From: Clostridia bacterium | Lineage (GTDB): Bacteria; Bacillota_A; Clostridia; Christensenellales; Aristaeellaceae | DNA length: 5,462 nt | Reading direction: 5' to 3' | Assembly: GCA_017481185.1 (NCBI GenBank) | Contig: JAFUPO010000110.1 | Span: 1 to 5,462, forward strand | Shown here: positions 1-5,462 of the stretch, piece by piece | How positions within the stretch are numbered: position 1 is the stretch's first letter | How the letters are laid out: every line of letters begins with the position of its first letter | Program-made: the position numbers and the translations under genes | Notes under the pieces: model-generated | The model's database searches: none | What the model was told of the DNA's origin: nothing | What the model saw: the letters and a program-made list of their open reading frames with translations, nothing else

Positions 1-33
1 AGTCCCCGGCGTCTGCCATTCCGCCACTTCAGC
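1..33 (-). tRNA. tRNA-Leu, 5' part only (cut by window edge)
   Basis: Read on the minus strand, the sequence from 33 down to 1 begins GCTGAAG (5' acceptor strand), then TG, then the D arm GCG...GGCAGA...CGC, then the 5' anticodon stem GGGGA followed by CT, which would be bases 32-33. The block TGGCGGAATGGCAGACGC is the highly conserved D-arm region of bacterial leucine tRNAs. The window ends exactly before base 34, so the anticodon is not visible. The A closing the 5' anticodon stem fits a UAA or CAA isoacceptor, but this is a guess. The variable arm, T arm and 3' end lie outside the window. Confidence 0.88.
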
Positions 34-46
34 GCTTAACGAAAGT

Positions 47-75
47 ATTATAAGCGATTGGAAAGGGTTTGTAAA
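47..75 (-). promoter_or_regulatory. Sigma-A promoter of the tRNA-Leu gene
   Basis: On the minus strand a -35 box TTTACA (70-75) is followed by a 17-nt spacer and a perfect -10 box TATAAT (47-52). The likely start point is near position 40, only a few bases before the tRNA 5' end at 33. An A-rich stretch (AAATAAAAA on the minus strand, about 80-88) lies just upstream of the -35 box and may act as an UP element, as is usual for stable RNA genes. Confidence 0.85.
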
Positions 76-127
76 GAAGTTTTTATTTCGGCGTCGGTAT
101 GACAAAAACGAGTTACGCATAAACAAT

Positions 128-156
128 GAACAGGCGTCTTAAAACGACGCCTGTTC
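128..156 (-). terminator. Hairpin after abrB, probable terminator
   Basis: An 11-bp perfect inverted repeat (128-138 pairing with 146-156, core CAGGCGTC/GACGCCTG) encloses a 7-nt loop. It begins 6 nt after the abrB stop codon. On the minus strand it is followed by ATTGTTTAT, a weak and interrupted U tract, so termination may be incomplete. It separates abrB from the independently promoted tRNA-Leu gene further along the same strand. Confidence 0.65.
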
Positions 157-162
157 TGTGGG

Positions 163-408
163 TTACTTTTGGTTTTTCAGCTCTTCCATGCAATGCTTGC
201 AGATGAGCTTGCCTTTGTAGAGATCTACATCCCGGGCATCGTTGCAGAAAATACAAGCGGGGTGATATTTTTTGAGGATGATCTGATCCCCCTCAACAAA
301 GATCTCCAGCGTGTCCTTAATTGCAATGTCCATCGTGCGACGCAGCTCGATGGGGATAACAATACGGCCAAGCTCGTCCAGCTTGCGAACGACTCCTGTG
401 GACTTCAT
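163..408 (-). CDS. abrB: AbrB-family transition-state regulator with CxxC...CxxC tail
   Basis: This 81-residue protein belongs to the AbrB/SpoVT swapped-hairpin DNA-binding family. Residues 1-50 carry the classic AbrB N-terminal domain: MKSTGVVRKLDELGR, then IVIPIELRR, DTLEIFVEGDQIILKKY. This is very close to Bacillus subtilis AbrB, a dimeric or tetrameric repressor of post-exponential genes that binds AT-rich DNA. The C-terminal multimerisation region of B. subtilis AbrB (about 94 residues in total) is replaced by a short tail with two cysteine pairs, C52-x2-C55 and C70-x2-C73, which could bind zinc. That tail is common in clostridial homologues. The ATG at 406-408 is supported by AGGAGGG 5 nt upstream. 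The gene is monocistronic, with its own promoter and a hairpin after the stop, and is divergent from spmA. The DNA-binding role is inferred from the family; target genes are unknown. Confidence 0.93.
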   Translation of the reverse strand: MKSTGVVRKLDELGRIVIPIELRRTMDIAIKDTLEIFVEGDQIILKKYHPACIFCNDARDVDLYKGKLICKHCMEELKNQK

Positions 409-413
409 GGAAT

Positions 414-420
414 CCCTCCT
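414..420 (-). promoter_or_regulatory. Ribosome binding site of abrB
   Basis: AGGAGGG on the minus strand lies 5 nt before the ATG at 408, a near-perfect match to the anti-SD sequence. It fixes the abrB start codon and predicts strong translation. Confidence 0.85.
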
Positions 421-455
421 TTCCCGAAATCCTTGCTATGAATATTTACATAAGT

Positions 456-484
456 ATTCTACCGATTGCGGGAAGGACTGTCAA
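456..484 (-). promoter_or_regulatory. Sigma-A promoter of abrB
   Basis: On the minus strand a perfect -35 box TTGACA (479-484) is followed by a 17-nt spacer and -10 box TAGAAT (456-461, one mismatch to TATAAT). The predicted start near 449 gives a leader of roughly 40 nt ending in the strong SD. A-tracts lie directly upstream of the -35 box (see 485-521). Such a promoter suggests high vegetative expression. Autorepression by AbrB is known in B. subtilis and plausible here, but is not shown by the sequence. Confidence 0.85.
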
Positions 485-521
485 CAAAAATATCAAAAAA
501 TTCTGAAAAAAACACAAAAAA
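485..521. promoter_or_regulatory. Helically phased A-tracts between abrB and spmA
   Basis: Four runs of A on the plus strand (486-490, 495-500, 506-512, 516-521) have centres about 9.5, 11.5 and 9.5 bp apart, close to one helical turn each. Phased A-tracts give intrinsically curved DNA. The block sits immediately upstream of the abrB -35 box, where an UP element would lie, and also covers the region where a spmA promoter would be expected. AbrB proteins favour AT-rich flexible or curved DNA, so this could be an autoregulatory site. That role is inferred. Confidence 0.55.
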
Positions 522-522
522 C

Positions 523-526
523 GAGG
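523..526 (+). promoter_or_regulatory. Weak ribosome binding site of spmA
   Basis: GAGG lies 10 nt before the ATG at 537. It is the only purine-rich match in range and supports 537, or possibly the adjacent in-frame ATG at 540, as the start. Confidence 0.5.
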
Positions 527-536
527 TCAAAAGCGC

Positions 537-1118
537 ATGATGAATTGGGTTTGGGGGATAATGATGCTCATGCCGCTGGCCTATGGGGCCTGTACTGGGA
601 GAACGACCGAAATCATACAAACAATGCTCTTGGGCACAACGGATGCCGTTGAACTGACCCTAAAAATGGCAGGAGGCTTCGCCCTTTGGTGCGGCTTAAT
701 GGAGATTCTCAGGCAGGGCGGGGCCATGGATTGGCTTGGAAAACAAATGGAGCCAGTCATGCGCCGCCTGTTTCCAGGGGTCAAAAATCAGGCGGCTTTT
801 TCAGCCATCGCCATGAACTTAGCTGCCAATATGCTGGGTTTGGGCAATGCGGCTACACCTATGGGGCTGAAGGCCATGAGCCTTTTGGCCAAAGAGAATG
901 CCCGGCGGAACAAAGCCAGCCGGGCCATGTGGATGTTGCTGGTGCTTAACAGCTGCTGTGTGCAATTGGTGCCCAGCACGGTTCTAACCTTGCGAACAGC
1001 AGCCGGATCGCAGATGCCGGGGGCCGTGATGGCGCCAACCCTTGTTTCCACGCTTGTGTCGGCAGCGGTAGGCGTCGCCCTTTGCCTGATTTGGGGAAGG
1101 GGGCAGGGGGATGAGTGA
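537..1118 (+). CDS. spmA: Spore maturation protein A (SpmA)
   Basis: This 193-residue integral membrane protein matches SpmA, whose B. subtilis counterpart is of similar length and is needed for dehydration of the spore core and normal heat resistance. Family landmarks include the N-terminal hydrophobic segment MMNWVWGIMMLMPLAYG, the central GLMEILRQGG region, the highly conserved NLAANMLGLGNAATPMGLKAM block (about residues 98-118), and LVLNSCCVQLVPSTVLTLR. The conserved block belongs to the nucleoside-recognition (Gate) domain, seen in transporters and in SpmA and SpmB; the substrate, if any, is unknown. The start is ATG 537, with ATG 540 directly after it in frame. It overlaps spmB by 8 bp, so the two are almost certainly co-translated. 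In B. subtilis spmAB follow dacB and are transcribed by sigma-E; no dacB precedes it here, and no clear sigma-E promoter was found in the 128-bp gap from abrB. Confidence 0.93.
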   Translation: MMNWVWGIMMLMPLAYGACTGRTTEIIQTMLLGTTDAVELTLKMAGGFALWCGLMEILRQGGAMDWLGKQMEPVMRRLFPGVKNQAAFSAIAMNLAANMLGLGNAATPMGLKAMSLLAKENARRNKASRAMWMLLVLNSCCVQLVPSTVLTLRTAAGSQMPGAVMAPTLVSTLVSAAVGVALCLIWGRGQGDE

Positions 1119-1611
1119 AATGATCATTCTGGCGGTGGTGCTGGGCATCCTGCTCTACGGCCTTTTAAAAGGCGTGCCAGTTTACGATGCGTTTATTGCC
1201 GGAGCAAGAGAGGGGCTGCGGTCAGCCGTGAGCATCCTGCCGAACCTGGCGGCCATGTTAACGGCCATCGCACTCTTAAATGCTAGCGGGTTGATGGCAG
1301 GTATCCAGACCCTGCTGGCCCCCTTATGGGAATGGATGGGGATTCCTCAAGAGGCGGGGCCGCTGATGATCATGCGGCCCTTTAGCGGCTCAGGCTCCCT
1401 GGCTATGCTGGGAAACCTCATGGAAACGACAGGGCCTGACAGCCGGGCAGGGCTTGTAGCCTCCACCCTGATGGGCTCCTCTGAAACGATCTTTTACACC
1501 TTGGGCATCTATATGGCCGCCGGGCGGGTTACCAAGAGCCGATATGCGCTGCCAGCCGCGTTGCTTGCGTGGTTGGCAGCCAGCTGCACGGCGGGGCTTT
1601 TTTACCGCTGA
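1111..1611 (+). CDS. spmB: Spore maturation protein B (SpmB)
   Basis: This 166-residue membrane protein is the usual partner of SpmA and also carries a nucleoside-recognition (Gate) domain. A first membrane segment spans about residues 4-21, followed by a long hydrophobic stretch at about 39-64. The family signature is in the second half: MIMRPFSGSGSLAMLGNL, then TTGPDS, ASTLMGSSETIFYTLGIYM, corresponding to the RP[IL]SG, GPDS and STLxGSx[DE]T motifs of SpmB. The ATG at 1111 lies inside the end of spmA (ATGAGTGA holds both the spmB start and spmA stop), with a G-rich SD-like stretch (AGGGGG, 1105-1110) directly before it. The stop TGA at 1609-1611 abuts the stop of the convergent pbp gene, leaving no room for a terminator. 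The role in spore core dehydration is from the family; the biochemical activity is unknown. Confidence 0.93.
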   Translation: MSEMIILAVVLGILLYGLLKGVPVYDAFIAGAREGLRSAVSILPNLAAMLTAIALLNASGLMAGIQTLLAPLWEWMGIPQEAGPLMIMRPFSGSGSLAMLGNLMETTGPDSRAGLVASTLMGSSETIFYTLGIYMAAGRVTKSRYALPAALLAWLAASCTAGLFYR

Positions 1612-4089
1612 TCAGTTCCAGAAAATAGATGATACGTTTTCAGCCTCTTCATTTCTGCGTTCATCGGTTGAAGCAGGGCCGAAGAGAAAGTCAACCACCC
1701 GATCCAGAAATCCGGAGGACTGGGGGGCTCTGGCCTGTGCTACCTGCACGCTTTGCACCCCCTCTAGCAGTATACCGTTTTCCAGCAGCTCTCCGTGAAC
1801 CGGGATTACCCGGTAGGTATACACCACGCCGGGGATTGCCTTTTCATCAGTATAATACAGGGTCTCTCCAGCAGATCCCCACATTTCAGTAAGGATAAAG
1901 CTTTCGCCCACAGCATCCCTTTGGATGCGGTAAATGGCATTGTCGGCAGGCTGGATGACCAATTGAGGTTTGCCGGCGGAGGTGTGGGTGACATAAAAGC
2001 TGTTAGGCGTGCGGGGCGCGTTCCATACGTCCGAATATTTGGTAGGCTTGTTGTTTTCTGAAAAGACCTCTGTGTAGCGGTAGGCTTTGGGCGTGAGATT
2101 GGTAGCCAGCATGGCCTCGCCGCGCCATTCGATGGCCTTTTTATCGATCTCCAGCGAGATGATGCCCCCGGGCCTGGCAAAAGAAGGCTTGCTTTTACCG
2201 GTGTAAGCGGCCTTGAAAAAGTCGCGGCACAGGGCGGCGGTATAGTCGCCGCCGGAGACCCAGCTGGCCAATTTATGGGTGCTGTCGGGCTGATCAAAGC
2301 CCATCCAGGCCGCCACGGAAATCTCAGGGTTATAGGCAGCCATCCAGATGTCGCGGTTGCCGCCGCCGGTCATGTTGACTGTGCCGGTTTTGCCCGCCAC
2401 GGGAACGCCGGAGGCGCTGAGTTTTGCGCCTGTGCCAGAGGAGGTGACAGACTGGAGCAGATTGGTCATCAGGTAGGCTGTTTGCGCCGACAGAACCCTT
2501 CTGCCCTGTGGCTGATGCTCGTAAACTACCGCTCCGGAGGCGTCGGTGATGCGGGTGATAAAGTAGGGTTCGTAGAAGAGCCCGCCGTTGGCAAAGGGCG
2601 AATAGGCGGCGGCCAACTGAACAGGAGAGACCCCATAGGTCATGGAGCCTAAGGCCAGGGAAAGGTTGCTGTCTCGGTCATCCAGGGGCAGACCTACGGA
2701 AGCCAGATAATTGCGCCCGGCGCTCACGCCGATCTGCTGCAAAAGGGCTACCGCCGGCACGTTCAGGCTGGAGCGCAGGGCGGATCGGAAGGTGACCATT
2801 CCGTAATAGGTGTAACCGGAGTTGCGAGGCTTGTAGCCGCCAAAGTCCGTCGGTTCATCCTTGAGAACGCTGGCGGGCGTATAGCCGAAGGATTCAATAG
2901 CCGGCGCATAGGCAACCAGAGGTTTCAAGGCTGAACCAGGCTGGCGGCGCAACTGCGTTGCTCGGTTCAGCCCGCGCTGCACCGTGTATTCCCGCCCGCC
3001 TACCACGGCGCGAACAGCGCCTGAGTTGACGTCCACGCAGGCCATGCCGGACTGAACCGGGGTTCCATCCGAGGCGTTTTCAGGAAAGAGATCCTTGGCA
3101 TACTGAGCGTCGGCAATTTCCTGAAGGCCGGTGTCGAGGGTGGTATCAATCCGGTAGCCCCCTGCCAAAAGAAGCTCTGAGGAGATGCCTAATTGAAGCT
3201 CAGCTTCGTCCATCACGGCATCCAGAAACCAGCCGTAGTGCCGATCAGCCACCGGCGTGGCGGCAACAGTGATCTCCTCCGCAATGGCCTCATCATAGGC
3301 TTCCTGTGTGATCATGCCCTCCGCCAGCATGGTGGAGAGGATATAGCCCCGGCGCTCCTTGTTGTTTTCGGGGCTGGTGTGGGGCGCGTAGGCGGAGGGG
3401 GCCTTGATGGTTGCGGCTAGGCTGGCGGCCTGGGCCAGGGTCAGCTCCTGCACATCCTTGGAAAAATAAGCCTGGCTGGCTGTTTGCAGGCCGTAGGCGC
3501 CATTGCCGAAATAGATGTAGTTGAGATACATCTCCAGTATTTGATCCTTGGTAAACTGCCGCTCCATCTGCACTGCCAGGTAGATTTCTTCCAGCTTGCG
3601 GGCAATTGTTTTCTGGCTTGACAGATGGCTTAGCTTCACCAATTGCTGCGTGATGGTGCTGGCCCCCTGAGCATAGCTCCCTGAGCGCAGATTGGCCATG
3701 ACCGCGCCAAAGATGCGCACAATGTCAAAACCAGGATGCTTGTAAAAACGCAGATCCTCCGCGGCCAGAAAGGCCTGCTGCACATACAGAGGAATTTCCT
3801 CTAACGTAACCAGGATGCGGTGTTCGCTGCCCTTGAGGGCTGTGATATAATTGCCATCCTTATCGTAGATGCTGCCGGTCTGAGCCAACTGCGTCAGCTT
3901 ATTCACATCCAGCGTTTGCCAGTTGGCTACATCGAAAATAAAGTAAAAAGCAACGCCGCCAACGATCAAAAGACCCAGCAGGCTCCATAGGATCCAGCGC
4001 CTCCAACGGCCCTTCTTTTTCTCAGGAGGCGTCTCTTCCGAAGAATCTTTGTCAGGGGTATCGGGAAGCATTTCTTGCTCATCGGACAT
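1612..4089 (-). CDS. Class A penicillin-binding protein, PBP1A type (GT51 + transpeptidase)
   Basis: This 825-residue bifunctional peptidoglycan synthase polymerises lipid II into glycan strands and cross-links stem peptides outside the membrane. A charged cytosolic tail (1-31, acidic then KKKGRWRR) precedes one membrane anchor (about 32-52). The GT51 domain (about 85-250) shows EDLRFYKHPG (111-120, catalytic Glu111), GASTITQQL (142-150), and RKLEE with the second Glu at 168. The transpeptidase has the three penicilloyl-serine motifs: S386-ALK389 (nucleophile Ser386), S441-LN443 and K567-TG569. All catalytic residues are present. Residues about 695-785 form an FN3-like beta-rich region with VVYTYRVIP, followed by an acidic tail of about 40 residues. 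The start at ATG 4087-4089 is chosen because AAAGGCGG lies upstream and the cytosolic tail has a normal length; an in-frame ATG at 4116 is possible. It is convergent with spmB and divergent from the FtsH-like gene. A vegetative or a sporulation role cannot be told apart; pbpF and ponA-like names are both possible. Confidence 0.93.
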   Translation of the reverse strand: MSDEQEMLPDTPDKDSSEETPPEKKKGRWRRWILWSLLGLLIVGGVAFYFIFDVANWQTLDVNKLTQLAQTGSIYDKDGNYITALKGSEHRILVTLEEIPLYVQQAFLAAEDLRFYKHPGFDIVRIFGAVMANLRSGSYAQGASTITQQLVKLSHLSSQKTIARKLEEIYLAVQMERQFTKDQILEMYLNYIYFGNGAYGLQTASQAYFSKDVQELTLAQAASLAATIKAPSAYAPHTSPENNKERRGYILSTMLAEGMITQEAYDEAIAEEITVAATPVADRHYGWFLDAVMDEAELQLGISSELLLAGGYRIDTTLDTGLQEIADAQYAKDLFPENASDGTPVQSGMACVDVNSGAVRAVVGGREYTVQRGLNRATQLRRQPGSALKPLVAYAPAIESFGYTPASVLKDEPTDFGGYKPRNSGYTYYGMVTFRSALRSSLNVPAVALLQQIGVSAGRNYLASVGLPLDDRDSNLSLALGSMTYGVSPVQLAAAYSPFANGGLFYEPYFITRITDASGAVVYEHQPQGRRVLSAQTAYLMTNLLQSVTSSGTGAKLSASGVPVAGKTGTVNMTGGGNRDIWMAAYNPEISVAAWMGFDQPDSTHKLASWVSGGDYTAALCRDFFKAAYTGKSKPSFARPGGIISLEIDKKAIEWRGEAMLATNLTPKAYRYTEVFSENNKPTKYSDVWNAPRTPNSFYVTHTSAGKPQLVIQPADNAIYRIQRDAVGESFILTEMWGSAGETLYYTDEKAIPGVVYTYRVIPVHGELLENGILLEGVQSVQVAQARAPQSSGFLDRVVDFLFGPASTDERRNEEAENVSSIFWN

Positions 4090-4097
4090 GAAAGCCG

Positions 4098-4105
4098 CCG
4101 CCTTT
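4098..4105 (-). promoter_or_regulatory. Ribosome binding site of the PBP gene
   Basis: AAAGGCGG on the minus strand lies 8 nt before the ATG at 4089. It is moderate in strength and better than anything before the alternative in-frame ATG at 4116, and so decides the start. Confidence 0.5.
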
Positions 4106-4176
4106 CTTTGCGTCATGACCCTAGCATCCCCAACTTGGTCGGATTCACGCTGGAAATTACCAGGCAAAAAGTACCG

Positions 4177-4206
4177 TGGACTCGCTGATTCTCTTTTTTG
4201 TATACT
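4177..4206 (+). promoter_or_regulatory. Possible promoter of the FtsH-like gene
   Basis: The -10 box TATACT (4201-4206, one mismatch) is preceded at 18 nt by TGGACT (4177-4182), only four of six matches to TTGACA. A start near 4213 would leave a leader of about 12 nt that begins at the SD, which is unusually short. The call is therefore tentative; the true start may lie upstream or use another sigma factor. Confidence 0.35.
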
Positions 4207-4215
4207 GTCAGCGAG
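4181..4215. repeat. Inverted repeat CTCGCTGA / TCAGCGAG in the divergent control region
   Basis: The 8-bp arms at 4181-4188 and 4208-4215 are perfect reverse complements separated by 19 bp. The interval holds a T-rich stretch and TATACT (4201-4206), a candidate -10 box for the FtsH-like gene. The right arm overlaps the SD of that gene (GAGGTGA, 4213-4219). As DNA it could be an operator for a dimeric regulator; as RNA from an upstream start it could form a hairpin hiding the SD. Function is inferred. Confidence 0.5.
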
Positions 4216-4219
4216 GTGA
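4213..4219 (+). promoter_or_regulatory. Ribosome binding site deciding the GTG start of the FtsH-like gene
   Basis: GAGGTGA lies 5 nt before GTG 4225. An in-frame GTG at 4216 falls inside this SD and has no SD of its own, and the first in-frame ATG (4261) lies inside the first membrane segment. GTG 4225 is thus the best start. Confidence 0.7.
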
Positions 4220-4224
4220 ATTTT

Positions 4225-5462
4225 GTGCAAAGAAAAGTGTTTTTTGCGGTGGCAGCAGTTATGGTAGCCCTGGTTGCTGCCGTCGCTTTTTGGCAAGGTG
4301 AAACGGAGCCGGTTCAACAGTTGAGCTATCCCCAACTGTGGGAGGCGATTGCTGACCGGCAAGTACAAACAGTAACCCTAGGGAACAGCCCCTCCGTAAA
4401 GGTCGCCTTGACGAACGGGATGCTGGCCACAGCACCTAATCCGCGATACGCTGAATTCAAAAGCGATCTGCTGATGGCGGGTGTAACAGTTGAAGAGAAA
4501 GCGGCCAGCGATATAAGCCCGTTGCTGGGTCTGATTATGGCAGCGGCGCTGATGGCCGTGCTCCTGCGGGGCAGGGGGCAAGGCGCTTTTGCCAAATATG
4601 CCCAGGTGGCAGGGGATCAGCCGGTGCCGGATGTAACCTTTGACCAAGTGGCCGGCGGCGCGGAAGCCATTCAAAGTATGCGGGATCTGGTGGACTTTCT
4701 TAGAGCACCCGAACAGTTTGAAGCCTATGGCGCACGGGTTCCCCGCGGCGTGATGCTCTACGGCCCGCCCGGAACGGGGAAGACCTTGATGGCCCGGGCC
4801 CTGGCGGGGGAGGCGAAGGTGCCTTTTTTCGCCGTCAGCGGCTCTGATTTTGTGCAGGTTTATGTGGGCGTAGGCGCAAGCCGCGTTCGCACCCTGTTTC
4901 AAAAGGCCCGCAAAGCAGGCCGGGCAGTGGTTTTCATCGATGAGATAGATGCTATTGGTAAAAAGAGAGACAATGGCAACGATGAGCGGGAGCAGACTTT
5001 GAATGCTTTGCTTACCGAAATGTCTGGCTTTGCCAATGGCCAGGGCGTGATCGTGCTAGCAGCCACCAACCGATTGGATACGCTGGATGAAGCGCTTTTG
5101 CGAGCTGGACGCTTCGATCGGCAGATTGAAGTTGCCCTGCCCGATGTGCAGGAGCGCCTTGCAATTTTAAAAGTTCACGGAAAGCAGCTGCCCTTGGATG
5201 ACGCTGTCGATCTTTCGCAGATCGCCGCCCAAACGCCTTACTTTTCTGGTGCGCGGCTGGAAAGCTTGCTGAACGAAGCGGCGATCCTGGCTGCCCGCCG
5301 GGGAGAGGGAAAGATCGAAAATCAGGATGTGGAGCAGGCGCTGATCCATACCATGGCCGGTCAGGAGAAAAAAGATCGTCAGGTGCTGGCAAGGGAGAAG
5401 GAGATCACCTGCGCCCATGAAGCAGGCCACGCTATCGCCACCTGCATCCGGATGCCGCACAC
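4225..5462 (+). CDS. FtsH-like membrane AAA+ zinc metalloprotease, divergent paralogue (3' end outside window)
   Basis: The visible 412 residues carry the FtsH architecture: membrane segment 1 (about 5-23), an external domain (about 24-97), membrane segment 2 (about 98-114), the AAA+ module and the start of the M41 peptidase. FtsH hexamers unfold and degrade membrane and short-lived proteins using ATP. AAA+ motifs are Walker A GPPGTGK (180-186), pore loop VYVGVG around Tyr213, Walker B VVFIDE (235-240), sensor-1 Asn282 in AATNR, and arginine fingers Arg296 and Arg299 in RAGRFDR. The zinc motif HEAGH is at 398-402; the third zinc ligand and the rest of the protease domain lie beyond the edge. 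It differs from housekeeping FtsH: the pore aromatic is Tyr rather than Phe, RPGRFDR reads RAGRFDR, and PGFSGADL reads PYFSGARL (338-345). It starts with GTG and is divergent from the PBP gene. I infer an accessory FtsH paralogue that is likely active; substrates are unknown. Confidence 0.92.
   Translation, partial: MQRKVFFAVAAVMVALVAAVAFWQGETEPVQQLSYPQLWEAIADRQVQTVTLGNSPSVKVALTNGMLATAPNPRYAEFKSDLLMAGVTVEEKAASDISPLLGLIMAAALMAVLLRGRGQGAFAKYAQVAGDQPVPDVTFDQVAGGAEAIQSMRDLVDFLRAPEQFEAYGARVPRGVMLYGPPGTGKTLMARALAGEAKVPFFAVSGSDFVQVYVGVGASRVRTLFQKARKAGRAVVFIDEIDAIGKKRDNGNDEREQTLNALLTEMSGFANGQGVIVLAATNRLDTLDEALLRAGRFDRQIEVALPDVQERLAILKVHGKQLPLDDAVDLSQIAAQTPYFSGARLESLLNEAAILAARRGEGKIENQDVEQALIHTMAGQEKKDRQVLAREKEITCAHEAGHAIATCIRMPH

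Noticed and set aside
440..520. Sigma-E or sigma-G promoter for spmA
   Set aside because: GAATATTT at 440-447 resembles a sigma-E -35 box, but no CATACA-type -10 box lies at the right spacing. CACAAAAA at 513-520 is too weak a match.
169..652. Plus-strand open frames 169-441 and 311-652
   Set aside because: They lie opposite abrB or across its promoter and the start of spmA; the real genes have strong family matches and SD sequences.
1575..1603. Terminator at the end of spmB (T6 at 1598-1603)
   Set aside because: The preceding GC-rich sequence forms only a 3-4 bp stem, and the T-run is within the spmB coding region.
1544..3420. Plus-strand open frames opposite the PBP gene (1544-1798, 1629-1892, 1795-2061, 2275-2652, 3193-3420)
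   Set aside because: All are antisense to well-supported PBP coding sequence and show no recognisable motifs. They reflect GC-rich codon use.
4200..4222. Minus-strand promoter for the PBP gene using TATACA from the palindromic GTATAC
   Set aside because: No acceptable -35 box at 16-19 nt upstream on the minus strand. No convincing PBP promoter was found in 4090-4224.
4090..4368. N-terminal extension of the PBP reading frame by 93 residues to an ATG at 4368
   Set aside because: It would overlap the FtsH-like coding region and the divergent control region, and adds low-quality sequence before the normal PBP1A cytosolic tail. The SD and tail length support 4089.
4326..5460. Open frames on the minus strand (4326-4595, 4378-4902, 5012-5392, 5167-5460)
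   Set aside because: They lie opposite the FtsH-like gene, which has complete AAA+ and HEXXH motifs; their translations show no family features.

Overview
The window looks like chromosomal DNA of a spore-forming clostridial (Firmicutes) bacterium. The support is an AbrB-type transition-state regulator with the CxxC...CxxC tail common in clostridial AbrB proteins, a spmA-spmB spore-maturation pair, purine-rich Shine-Dalgarno sequences, and textbook sigma-A promoters. Genus and species cannot be read from it. There are five protein genes (one running off the right edge) and the first half of a tRNA gene. No mobile element, CRISPR array or prophage signature was seen.

Layout from left to right. 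Positions 1-33 (-) are the 5' part of a tRNA-Leu, cut by the window edge just before the anticodon, with its own promoter at 47-75 (TTTACA-17-TATAAT). Positions 163-408 (-) are abrB, with a strong SD, a near-consensus promoter at 456-484 (TTGACA-17-TAGAAT), and an 11-bp hairpin just after the stop at 128-156. Positions 485-521 hold four A-tracts spaced by about one helical turn, between the abrB promoter and spmA. Positions 537-1118 and 1111-1611 (+) are spmA and spmB, overlapping by 8 bp and so translationally coupled. Positions 1612-4089 (-) are a class A penicillin-binding protein (PBP1A type: GT51 transglycosylase plus transpeptidase) with an FN3-like C-terminal region. It converges on spmB with no intergenic base: the two stop codons form the palindrome TGATCA. 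Positions 4225-5462 (+) are the N-terminal two thirds of a divergent FtsH-type membrane AAA+ zinc protease with a GTG start, ending just past the HEXXH motif.

Functionally the window groups envelope and sporulation functions: a transition-phase regulator beside genes needed for spore core dehydration, and a peptidoglycan synthase divergent from a membrane quality-control protease. The abrB/spmA and pbp/ftsH-like pairs are both divergent, with control regions of 128 and 135 bp. The second contains an 8-bp perfect inverted repeat that brackets a possible -10 box and overlaps the protease SD. No wholly new system is evident. The points most worth a second look are the variant FtsH-like protease paired with PBP1A, the inverted repeat between them, the phased A-tracts, and the zero-gap convergent junction.
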